From Methanobacteriota archaeon (lineage in GTDB: Archaea; Methanobacteriota; Methanobacteria; Methanobacteriales; Methanobacteriaceae): a stretch of 8,738 nucleotides of DNA. The DNA is taken from positions 1 to 8,738 of the forward strand of contig JAEYSH010000194.1 of assembly GCA_023434825.1 (NCBI GenBank), given 5' to 3'. Below, in pieces: positions 1 through 5,869 of the stretch. The translations under genes and the position numbers were made by a program. The notes under the pieces are model-generated. The model saw only the letters and a program-made list of their open reading frames with translations, made no database searches and was not told the DNA's origin. Numbering within the stretch: position 1 is the first letter of the stretch; the number at the start of each line of letters is the position of its first letter.

Positions 1-149
1 GGATTACGGATACAGAATTAATGAATAGAATAGATAATCTGGGTCATTTTAAGGAATTAAGTCATGAAAATAAGGTTCTTTGCCATGATTTAAAATTTGA
101 AGGATCGAAACGTAATCTGCCTGATAAATATTGTTTAAAAATACAGTGA
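1..149 (+). CDS. 3' end of an unrecognised gene (truncated by window edge)
   Basis: An open frame enters from the left edge (first full codon at base 3) and ends at a TGA at 147-149, giving 48 residues ending KYCLKIQ. The segment is charged and soluble-looking, with an HENKVLCHDLKFEG stretch and two cysteines; no membrane segment is visible. I do not recognise the family. An internal ATG at 21 could start a 42-residue peptide, but it has no Shine-Dalgarno sequence, so the C-terminus of a longer upstream gene is more likely. It has the same strand as the gene at 484 but is separated from it by 334 nt, so co-transcription is doubtful. The frame could also be chance, since only 147 nt are visible. 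Confidence 0.45.
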   Translation, partial: ITDTELMNRIDNLGHFKELSHENKVLCHDLKFEGSKRNLPDKYCLKIQ

Positions 150-211
150 TAAAAGTTATAAAATAAACTTTGGGATTCCATACACTCTTCCGAGAGCAAG
201 AACTCTATAAA

Positions 212-319
212 TCACGAGTCTTTATCCAGTGAATATTCTTTATTTTTTTCAACTGCTTTTAGAACTCTTCGATTTCCTGCCAACTTAAACCTTCCATAGA
301 TATGCTTTACTTGAAGCAT
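212..319 (-). CDS. Possible 35-aa basic small protein or gene remnant
   Basis: ATG at 319 to TGA at 212-214 gives 35 residues rich in Lys and Arg (core GRFKLAGNRRVLKAVEK). Upstream on the same strand is AGGAAAGGGT followed by ATAA and the ATG, a passable ribosome binding site. The amino-acid make-up looks more like a helix-forming peptide than random AT-rich translation. However, the frame is very short, stands alone and belongs to no family I recognise. It may instead be the tail of a decayed gene, because the adjacent frame upstream is also open (ending YLWKV). Confidence 0.2.
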   Translation of the reverse strand: MLQVKHIYGRFKLAGNRRVLKAVEKNKEYSLDKDS

Positions 320-434
320 TTATACCCTTTCCTGTTAGGAATTGTTCACTATACTTTGCAATATTTTAAGAAACATCTAATTTTCCACAGGTTCAACTGG
401 AATAATAAAATAAAAAGTTAAAATAGGATAAAGT

Positions 435-446
435 CTTAAATAAAAT
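435..446 (+). promoter_or_regulatory. Candidate TATA-like promoter for the gene at 484
   Basis: A CTTAAATAAAAT stretch lies about 40-50 nt before the ATG. If used as an archaeal TATA box it would place the transcript start near 465, keeping the Shine-Dalgarno AAGGAG (471-476) in the leader. Another TATA-like string at 458-466 is too close to the start codon to leave that site in the mRNA. The whole region is AT-rich, so the call is weak. Confidence 0.2.
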
Positions 447-483
447 CAAACAGTTATTAATATAAATTATAAGGAGCATTTTT

Positions 484-1341
484 ATGCTTGATAAAGAATT
501 TTTAGAAACATACCCACTATATAAAGAATTTAAAATTGATTTACCAACAAAAATAGAAGAACTTAAATTGCCTTCAATTGATCTTTATTGTAAGGATTGT
601 GGCTCTTTTCGATCTTTTGTTGTAGTAGAAAGACGTGATATGTTATCAATACCTATAGATGGCCATATTAGAGGAATTAGTGAAAATTTAATGAATGAAA
701 GAACTATTGTTGCTATTGATGAGTCACATTTGACAGATGATGGTGTATTAAACATTACTTATATGTGTGTTGGGTGTAAAAGCTTTAAACAACATTATTC
801 CATCAAAATGAATGGTAATGATACTATTATGAAAATAGGTCAATATCCTCCTTGGAACATATCTATTGATAAGGACTTAAAGGGGATTCTGGGAGAATAT
901 GAAGGAACATATAAAAAAGGTTTGATTTGTGAATCACAAGGGTATGGGATTGGTGCATATGCGTACTATCGCCGTATAATTGAAGACATTATTGATGAAC
1001 TTTTAAACCAATTAACTGAAATTATTGATGATGAAAATAAAGAAGACTATTTAGAAAAGGTAGAAGAATTAAAAGGGTCTCATAATGCTAAGAATAAAAT
1101 AGCTGTAGTAAAAGAGTTGCTTCCGAACTCATTAAAATTAGAGGGGAAGAATCCTTTAGGAACTTTGTATTCTTCTTTGAGTACAGGAATACATAATTTA
1201 AATGATGATGAAACTTTGGAAATTGCATCTTTTATTCGTCGTATCTTGATATTTTTAGTTAAGGAGATAATCAACCATCGTGAAGCTAATAAAGATTTAA
1301 AAGTAGATTTAGATAGCTTGTTGAAAAAAATAAATTCTTAA
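484..1341 (+). CDS. Zinc-knuckle protein with DUF4145/HEPN-like C-terminal half
   Basis: A 285-residue soluble protein. The ATG follows AAGGAG at 471-476 with a 7-nt spacer, which fixes the start. The N-terminal half carries two CxxC pairs (C36/C39 and C95/C98) about 56 residues apart, a likely single zinc site. The C-terminal half is helical: a block with GIGAYAYYRRIIEDII (residues 155-170) and a later LYSSLSTGIHNLNDDETLEIA segment (from 228), the layout I associate with DUF4145-type HEPN-like proteins. The canonical HEPN Rx4-6H pair is not obvious; H237 sits in a GIH motif without a matching arginine. No membrane segment or signal peptide is seen. It stands alone, running towards the 139-aa gene on the other strand. 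A nucleic-acid-binding or defence-linked role is inferred only from the fold resemblance and the nearby restriction operon. Biochemical function unknown. Confidence 0.8.
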   Translation: MLDKEFLETYPLYKEFKIDLPTKIEELKLPSIDLYCKDCGSFRSFVVVERRDMLSIPIDGHIRGISENLMNERTIVAIDESHLTDDGVLNITYMCVGCKSFKQHYSIKMNGNDTIMKIGQYPPWNISIDKDLKGILGEYEGTYKKGLICESQGYGIGAYAYYRRIIEDIIDELLNQLTEIIDDENKEDYLEKVEELKGSHNAKNKIAVVKELLPNSLKLEGKNPLGTLYSSLSTGIHNLNDDETLEIASFIRRILIFLVKEIINHREANKDLKVDLDSLLKKINS

Positions 1342-1372
1342 AATAGGCCAATTGCCCATCTAATATATTCTA

Positions 1373-1792
1373 TCAACATCTGTACCCAATTGTAGAATCT
1401 GACTTTCTTAAATCTCCAGGGTTGGAGATAATTATTTTATAAGGGTAAGTTGCTTCATCATGTAAACTGCGTTTTAATGGAATAATGTCCACGTCATACT
1501 TCTTTGCTTTCTCAATGTCTATTTGTTTAATATCTACATGGCGATATGGCTCTGTATAAATCACATGTTTGCCGTCTTCTTTTGCATAGCTATAATGGTC
1601 TAATGTAATTTGATTAAAAACTGCATTTACTATCTGCAATAATTTTTCTGGCACATGGGGAGTTGTTGAATGCCTTTGATACTGTTTATCCACTACAATA
1701 ACACTATATAATCCATATTTTTCTTTAATTTCTTCTTCTAGTTTTTCGTACTGTTTTATTTGTTTGGTATTTCCTTCTTCTCTGTCAATCAT
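1373..1792 (-). CDS. Unrecognised 139-aa protein
   Basis: I do not recognise this protein. The start is well supported: ATG at 1792 sits 3 nt after a GGTGAT (the AGGTGAT stretch is at 1796-1802), which matches the 16S anti-Shine-Dalgarno well. The N-terminus (residues 1-26) is highly charged and probably helical (KQIKQYEKLEEEIKEKYG), followed by a beta-like VIVVDKQYQRHSTT stretch, a mixed middle, and a C-terminal part with YPYKIIISNPGDLRK. No membrane segment and no cysteine pairs are visible (one Cys, the last residue). It is monocistronic: it converges with the gene at 484-1341 across a 31-nt gap, and the restriction operon ends about 300 nt upstream. A 6-bp palindrome 20-35 nt before the ATG may regulate it. 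A small regulator, a toxin-antitoxin component or an orphan accessory protein are all possible; none is shown. Confidence 0.7.
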   Translation of the reverse strand: MIDREEGNTKQIKQYEKLEEEIKEKYGLYSVIVVDKQYQRHSTTPHVPEKLLQIVNAVFNQITLDHYSYAKEDGKHVIYTEPYRHVDIKQIDIEKAKKYDVDIIPLKRSLHDEATYPYKIIISNPGDLRKSDSTIGYRC

Positions 1793-1811
1793 TTTATCAC
1801 CTTTTAATATA

Positions 1812-1827
1812 ATTGTTGTATAACAAT
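1812..1827. promoter_or_regulatory. Operator-like palindrome upstream of the 139-aa gene
   Basis: ATTGTT-GTAT-AACAAT is a perfect 6-bp inverted repeat with a 4-nt centre, 20-35 nt before the start codon of the minus-strand gene at 1792. Read on that strand the centre is ATAC within TTATAC, so it would overlap or abut a TATA-type promoter element. It could be a repressor site or a small RNA hairpin in the leader. AT-rich DNA gives such repeats by chance fairly often. Confidence 0.3.
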
Positions 1828-2005
1828 GCTACTCACGGTCGTCTTATAAAGGTGTTGATGAAAAATGCTGCAATGAACTAAATTTTTTGTACTCCTACTA
1901 AATGAAAGAGCTAATTTTACGGTTTCAGATAATATTTAAAACTATCACAAAAAATGAACTGACTGTACATACAGAAGGGTAAAATTAAAAGTTTATAATG
2001 CAAAT

Positions 2006-2037
2006 ATGATTAAATGCAAGAAGTGATGCATAATCAT
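2006..2037. terminator. Imperfect hairpin downstream of the RM operon, possible 3' end
   Basis: ATGATTA (2006-2012) and TGCA (2015-2018), separated by two unpaired A, pair with TGCA (2027-2030) and TAATCAT (2031-2037), leaving an 8-nt loop. The element starts about 59 nt past the stop codon of the last operon gene in the direction of transcription, with a T-rich stretch soon after on that strand. It could be a terminator or 3'-end stabilising stem. The stem is AT-rich and no clean T run follows it directly, so a protein-binding site is equally possible. Confidence 0.3.
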
Positions 2038-2095
2038 GAAAGTTAAGTGAGTAATCTATCAAATTATTGTAGATATATGTATTTAATTCATTCAG

Positions 2096-2503
2096 TTAGA
2101 TATATTCTCGTGTGATATGCTCTTTATCAATAACTTTACCACATTTAGAACATTTTACAACTTGATAAACATCAAAGTAATAAGGTTCAGGATCATCTTC
2201 AGGGCCTCTATAAACAGTATTATTTTCAGTTTTTATTTCTAATTCACCACTACATGAAGGACAATGACTATGTATATAATCATATACCTTTTCTGCATCA
2301 TCAATTGTATCATCTACCATTATTAACATACTTTTTAATGAATCTCTATCCATACCCTCAATATTAATCTTTTCAAAACTTTCTAACCTTCTCAAAACTT
2401 TCTTAAAACTTTCGGACTCAGCAGCAACTTTTCTAAAATCAGATAATGTACTTTTCAATAACCTTCTAATAAAATTGGTTTTATCTTTATATTGTTCTCT
2501 CAA
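2096..2503 (-). CDS. Zinc-ribbon protein at the end of the RM operon (TTG start or frameshift product)
   Basis: A 135-residue protein. Residues 1-75 are helical and very charged (RRLLKSTLSDFRK, FKKVLRRLESFEK). The C-terminus is a zinc ribbon with C81/C84 (CPSC) and C118/C121 (CSKC) flanking a short beta-like region with an acidic PEDDPEP turn. The only usable start before residue 51 is TTG at 2503, which overlaps the stop of the HEPN-like gene as TTGA. A modest AAGGA lies 5 nt upstream. The frame is open for a further nine codons upstream without an ATG or GTG, and it lies at -1 to an A7 run at the end of the preceding gene, so a frameshifted fusion is an alternative way to make it. The zinc ribbon suggests nucleic-acid or protein contact. 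A partner or antidote role for the HEPN-like protein is inference; the family is not recognised. Confidence 0.75.
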   Translation of the reverse strand: MREQYKDKTNFIRRLLKSTLSDFRKVAAESESFKKVLRRLESFEKINIEGMDRDSLKSMLIMVDDTIDDAEKVYDYIHSHCPSCSGELEIKTENNTVYRGPEDDPEPYYFDVYQVVKCSKCGKVIDKEHITREYI

Positions 2504-2931
2504 TGTTTTCCTTTTTTTACATCTTTTATTTTATTCTTAACCAAATTTTCGATATAACCTTTAAAAGATTCAGCAGAGCTAACAACATGTTTTAATTTGC
2601 TTTTTTTAGGTATAGATATGTCACTATGAGATATGCTATTCCTTATGCTTAAAACCTTATCTATTAAATCAGATTCATCTAATAACTCAGGTAATTCTTG
2701 AGAGATAGTAAAAAGCTTTTTATTAATATCGTGGCCTTCTTTAACATCTGATCCCAATTTTTTACCAGCATTTAAAAGAACAACATTATAAAAATTCACG
2801 ATAGTATAAGAAGATAATCTATAATCAACAACACGATTATGATTAGATGTATTTTCAGCACTTTTTAGTCTATCTTTAGCAAAATCTAATAAATAAACAA
2901 GATTTTCATCATCCATACTTATCCCTTTCAT
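2500..2931 (-). CDS. HEPN-like small protein with Rx4H motif, in the RM operon
   Basis: A 143-residue, mostly helical protein. Residues 97-102 read RNSISH, an exact Rx4H with the polar residue after Arg typical of HEPN ribonuclease active sites, placed after a long helical region (19-96) as expected for a single HEPN domain. The tail is very basic (VKNKIKDVKKGKH). The ATG at 2931 overlaps the hsdM stop as TAATG; a second in-frame ATG at 2916 (residue 6) follows AAAGGGAT and is a credible alternative start. The stop overlaps the start of the zinc-ribbon gene. HEPN proteins with intact Rx4-6H often cleave RNA in toxin-antitoxin, abortive-infection and Type I RM-linked anticodon nuclease systems; others are only structural. 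Ribonuclease activity linked to the restriction system is inferred from motif and context. The family assignment rests on my reading of the motif, not on a profile match. Confidence 0.72.
   Translation of the reverse strand: MKGISMDDENLVYLLDFAKDRLKSAENTSNHNRVVDYRLSSYTIVNFYNVVLLNAGKKLGSDVKEGHDINKKLFTISQELPELLDESDLIDKVLSIRNSISHSDISIPKKSKLKHVVSSAESFKGYIENLVKNKIKDVKKGKH
2512..2518 (-). promoter_or_regulatory. A7 run forming an in-frame A_AAA_AAA slippery heptamer
   Basis: Near its 3' end the HEPN-like gene reads GTA AAA AAA GGA AAA CAT TGA. The seven A sit in X_XXY_YYZ register. A -1 slip continues as AGG AAA ACA TTG AGA straight into the zinc-ribbon frame, giving about 278 residues (140 + 3 + 135). 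I see no strong stimulatory hairpin downstream (only a 4-bp ATTG/CAAT stem) and no Shine-Dalgarno-like stimulator upstream, so frameshifting is possible but unproven. A run of this length can also change by replication slippage. Confidence 0.35.
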
Positions 2932-4385
2932 TAATTTTCCAGTTCTTGATAAATTCCATTAAATTGCTCCAAAGCTGCTTCCAAATTCTCCACAATATCT
3001 GCAGCAATCACATCCGGCTCTGGTAAATTCTCAGAATCTTCTAAACTTTCATCTTTTAACCAGAATATATCCAAACTAACTTTATCCCTTTTAATTAATT
3101 CTTCATAACTGAATGACTTAAATCTCTCTGTTTCTTCCCTTTCAAACCTATTTTCTGCATTAAAGCATTTAATAAAGTCTTTAAGGTTATCATATTTTAA
3201 TGGATTCTTTTTTAGTGTAAAATGCATGTTTGTTCTTAAGTCATATATCCATAGTTTTTTAGTCCATGCTTCTTCTTGAGCAGGTTTTCTATCAAAGAAA
3301 ATAACATTCGCTTTTACTCCTTGAGCATAAAATACTCCTGTTGGAAGTCTTAAAAGTGTGTGAACATCATAATCTGAAAGTAATTTTTTCCTTATGTTTT
3401 CACCAGCACCACCTTCAAATAGAACATTATCTGGAACGACTACTGCAGCTTTTCCGTTCATATCAAGGATTGTTTTAATGTGCTGTACAAAGTTAAGCTG
3501 TTTGTTTGAAGTTGTGGCCCAAAAATCATCTCTTTCATAAGTAATTGAATCTTTACTGGCTTTTCCAGAATCATTTACAATAGTAATGCTGCTTTTTTTA
3601 CCAAAAGGAGGATTGGTCATTACTATATTAAAACGTTCGCCAGGATCAGAAATTAAGCTGTCACCAACAATAACTGGAACATCTTCTTCTGCTCCGATTC
3701 CATGAAGATAAAGATTCATTACACATAAACGAGCAGTATTATCTACAATATCCCATCCTTTGAATGTATTGTATTTTAAAAAGTTTTTTTGCTCTTTATC
3801 TAACTGATAGTTATTAGAAATGAAATCGTGGGCTGATAAAAAGAATCCACCAGTCCCACAGGCTGGATCGCAAATTGTTTGCATTGGTTCTGGCTGCATT
3901 ACTTCTACAATTGCTTTAATTAAAGGTCTTGGAGTGAAGTATTGTCCTGCTCCACTTTTTACGTCTTCCGCATTTTTCTGCAGTAAACCTTCATAAATAT
4001 CTCCTTTTATGTCAATATCCAATCCGATCCAAGTTTCTCCATTGATAAACTCTATTAAACGCTTTAATTTAGCCGGATCCTGAATTCTATTTTGGGATTT
4101 TCTAAATATTGTTCCAAGCATTCCTTCTTCTTTTCCCAAACTTTCTAAGAGATGTTTGTAATGAACTTCTAATTCATATCCGTCCTTATTGGTTAATGTT
4201 GGCCATTCAAAGCCGTCGGGAATGATTGAAGGTTTTTTAAATGGTGGTTTTGTTTGTTCATCGGCCATTTTTAAAAATAAAAGATAAGTTAGCTGTTCAA
4301 CGTAGTCGCCGTAGCTTACTCCGTCATCTCTTAATACGTTACAGTAATTCCATAATTTTGATACAACCGCTGTACCTGGATTCAT
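2931..4385 (-). CDS. hsdM: Type I restriction-modification methyltransferase subunit HsdM
   Basis: A 484-residue N6-adenine DNA methyltransferase subunit that works as M2S (modification) or with HsdR (restriction). Order: helical HsdM N-terminal domain (about 1-125); the GAGQYFTPR segment (145-153); SAM-binding motif I DPACGTGGF (173-181); catalytic motif IV NPPFG (258-262); LNFVQHI (297-303); and an acidic helical C-terminus (about 445-484) with NLPEPDVIAADIVENLEAALEQ, which in this family contacts HsdS. Length is normal and all catalytic motifs are intact. The ATG overlaps the hsdS stop by 1 nt (TAATG), and AAAGGTG inside the end of hsdS, 8 nt upstream, serves as ribosome binding site, so translation is probably coupled. 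It follows hsdS and precedes the HEPN-like gene, which it overlaps in the same way. The methylated sequence cannot be predicted from the sequence alone. Confidence 0.97.
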   Translation of the reverse strand: MNPGTAVVSKLWNYCNVLRDDGVSYGDYVEQLTYLLFLKMADEQTKPPFKKPSIIPDGFEWPTLTNKDGYELEVHYKHLLESLGKEEGMLGTIFRKSQNRIQDPAKLKRLIEFINGETWIGLDIDIKGDIYEGLLQKNAEDVKSGAGQYFTPRPLIKAIVEVMQPEPMQTICDPACGTGGFFLSAHDFISNNYQLDKEQKNFLKYNTFKGWDIVDNTARLCVMNLYLHGIGAEEDVPVIVGDSLISDPGERFNIVMTNPPFGKKSSITIVNDSGKASKDSITYERDDFWATTSNKQLNFVQHIKTILDMNGKAAVVVPDNVLFEGGAGENIRKKLLSDYDVHTLLRLPTGVFYAQGVKANVIFFDRKPAQEEAWTKKLWIYDLRTNMHFTLKKNPLKYDNLKDFIKCFNAENRFEREETERFKSFSYEELIKRDKVSLDIFWLKDESLEDSENLPEPDVIAADIVENLEAALEQFNGIYQELEN

Positions 4386-5869
4386 TATACCAGCACCTTT
4401 TGTTTAGATTTAGATTTTTTCCTTTTAGGTTTTTTTTCTTTTTCGGCTTTTATACGTTCTAATAATTTCTCTGCCGGTTCATCATTAGGGTCTTGAGGCG
4501 CCAATTTGCCTTTAAAAGCCTTTTTTAGAATGCTTTGACGTAATTTTTGTGAATAAATAAGGTTATGGTCTATTGTTTTTTCAATTTCCTCAATAATTGT
4601 AATTCTTTGTTCAATATTATCTAAAATTTCTTTTTGTTCTTTCATTGATGATAAAGGTACAAATAAATTTTTTAAAACAATTGGAGATAAGTTCGGCTGT
4701 AATGTCTCTGACATACTTTTTGAAACTTGATTTTTAAATATTGGAGATTGCATAAACAAAAATAAAAATTCTTTTTCTATATAATCAGTCGGATCAATCA
4801 TTGCAACTCGTTGATTTAATAGTCCATTTTCTGCATTTTCTGGATAAAAACAAACCTTTAAAGTATTATTAGTAATTGGACGGGTTAAAGCCATTAAAAG
4901 GGAATTAGGTCTAACTAAAAAGTTAGAAAATTCTTTTAAGAAATTAGTTGGTAAATATTGTTGATTTTTCCAAACAAATTTTCCATAACTAACATTTGAA
5001 ATCTTAATTACGGGTATCTCTTTATCATCAATAAAGTCTTTGCTTTTAAAAGCATTTCCTGAAATAACATTAGTTACTATGTCTAATTCAGCGTAATTCC
5101 ATTCATTAGGTAATGGGGGTAAATCTGATAAATTAATTGGTGGAATTTTGCTTTTGGTTTTAGATTTAGATTTTCTTTTTGCTTTAAGTTTCTCTAAAAT
5201 AATAGAAGCAGATTCAATTTCATCTTTATGAACTTCACGCCATTCTTCAGTTAATTTTCCCTCAAATGCATGTTTTAAAACTGATTGGCGGTAAATCTTC
5301 AATTTTTCTTTTGCTAAAGTTAATTCTTGAATTCCTGCATCGAGTTTTGTGAAAAGTTCTTCTATTTTAATTACAATTCTAACTTGTTCATTTAATGGGG
5401 GAATAGGGATAGGTAACTGACTAAATCTCTTAGCAGATAATTCTAGAAATGTTGTACCACTAGCAAAGCTTTCTGCGAGTCCTTTATTGCCTTTAAGATA
5501 ATGAAATACATAATCATTAAAAATGTCATTTGTTAAAATTAAATTTTTAAATCCCTGATTGGTAGAAATAGGATTAGAAGCTATTGCAACATATCCAATA
5601 GGTGCTCTTGAAGAAAATAGAACACTTCCTTCCGGCAATAATTTTGCAGAAGAGGAATTTAGTCCTTTTTCTGATAAATTTCTATTCCCCTTTTCAATAA
5701 ATTTACCATTAAATTCAGATAAATCCGCAGGAGTTAACCAAGGTATTTCTCCACCAAAATTTTCCAAATCTTTTGTTGAAGGTGTTCCACCAGCAGCTAC
5801 TATACCAATATCGTCTAATTTAGCCCAAATCCAAGAATTAGGTATTTCAAAAAGAGTATCGTAACTCAT
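4385..5869 (-). CDS. hsdS: Type I restriction-modification specificity subunit HsdS
   Basis: A 494-residue DNA-recognition subunit. Layout: target-recognition domain 1 (about 5-155, with GGTPST, IPWLTPADLS and SSRAPIGYVAIA); first conserved helix beginning PIPPLNEQ (about 154-215, with YRQSVLKHAFEGKL); a Lys/Ser-rich linker (about 228-241, KRKSKSKTKSK); target-recognition domain 2 (about 255-405); second conserved helix (about 408-470, with LRQSILKKAFKGKL); and a basic tail (473-494). The two helices form the spacer coiled coil, so the enzyme should recognise a bipartite site with one half per domain. The ATG at 5869 overlaps the hsdR stop as ATGA, with GAGGTG 8 nt upstream. The gene is full length. 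The linker and tail share a 16-bp direct repeat in the same reading frame. Specificity is not predictable from sequence alone. Confidence 0.97.
   Translation of the reverse strand: MSYDTLFEIPNSWIWAKLDDIGIVAAGGTPSTKDLENFGGEIPWLTPADLSEFNGKFIEKGNRNLSEKGLNSSSAKLLPEGSVLFSSRAPIGYVAIASNPISTNQGFKNLILTNDIFNDYVFHYLKGNKGLAESFASGTTFLELSAKRFSQLPIPIPPLNEQVRIVIKIEELFTKLDAGIQELTLAKEKLKIYRQSVLKHAFEGKLTEEWREVHKDEIESASIILEKLKAKRKSKSKTKSKIPPINLSDLPPLPNEWNYAELDIVTNVISGNAFKSKDFIDDKEIPVIKISNVSYGKFVWKNQQYLPTNFLKEFSNFLVRPNSLLMALTRPITNNTLKVCFYPENAENGLLNQRVAMIDPTDYIEKEFLFLFMQSPIFKNQVSKSMSETLQPNLSPIVLKNLFVPLSSMKEQKEILDNIEQRITIIEEIEKTIDHNLIYSQKLRQSILKKAFKGKLAPQDPNDEPAEKLLERIKAEKEKKPKRKKSKSKQKVLV
4403..4418 (-). repeat. 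Direct repeat copy B (hsdS C-terminal tail)
   Basis: TTTAGATTTAGATTTT on the plus strand, identical to 5159-5174. It encodes KSKSK (residues 485-489) of HsdS. The two copies are 756 bp apart, exactly 252 codons, so they lie in the same frame. Confidence 0.7.
5159..5174 (-). repeat. Direct repeat copy A (hsdS inter-domain linker)
   Basis: The same 16 bases as 4403-4418, encoding KSKSK (residues 233-237) in the linker between the first conserved helix and the second target-recognition domain. Exchange between the two copies would remove the second recognition domain and its helix without breaking the frame. Confidence 0.7.

Larger units (their letters stand above)
150..483. other. Intergenic spacer, possible decayed coding traces
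   Basis: A 334-nt AT-rich stretch between the left-edge gene and the gene at 484. It holds a T-rich run on the plus strand at 238-249 that could stop transcription of the left gene, and a weak 6-bp stem (ATGCTT at 302-307 with AAGCAT at 314-319). On the minus strand a 35-codon frame (212-319) starts with ATG behind an AGGAAAGGGT stretch and encodes a basic peptide containing IYGRFKLAGNRRVLKAVEK. The neighbouring minus-strand frame is also open over about 26 codons just upstream. This pattern could be a frameshifted remnant of a lost gene, but it is short and unrecognised. Confidence 0.4.
1793..2095. other. 303-nt intergenic spacer
   Basis: This spacer lies between the end of the restriction operon and the 139-aa gene, both on the minus strand. 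It contains the ribosome binding site and palindrome of the 139-aa gene at its left end and an inverted repeat at 2006-2037. A T6 run on the minus strand (A-run at 1949-1954) could help end the operon transcript. A 26-codon plus-strand frame at 1902-1982 has no ribosome binding site. I see no RNA gene here. Confidence 0.5.

Noticed and set aside
302..319. ATGCTT/AAGCAT hairpin as a terminator
   Set aside because: The stem has only 6 bp, no T run follows directly, and it lies 150 nt past the left gene's stop. It is too weak to call.
1080..1274. 64-codon minus-strand frame inside the gene at 484-1341
   Set aside because: It is antisense to a well-supported gene with a good ribosome binding site and has no signal of its own.
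1902..1982. 26-codon plus-strand frame starting MKELILRFQ
   Set aside because: There is no Shine-Dalgarno, a stop codon lies directly before the ATG, and the length is within chance for this spacer.
4430..4437. A8 run in the 3' end of hsdS as a phase-variation tract
   Set aside because: A -1 shift there meets a TAA two codons on (ACC TAA), so it would only trim the basic tail. It does not fuse to hsdM or remove a recognition domain.
4241..4462. Open plus-strand frame antisense to the hsdM/hsdS junction
   Set aside because: It reads as a Phe/Leu/Arg-rich sequence caused by the complement of Lys-rich coding DNA, and has no family likeness. It is covered by two certain genes.
5559..5864. 101-codon plus-strand frame antisense to the start of hsdS
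   Set aside because: It mirrors the hsdS coding frame, has no ribosome binding site, and the opposite strand is a clear HsdS recognition domain.
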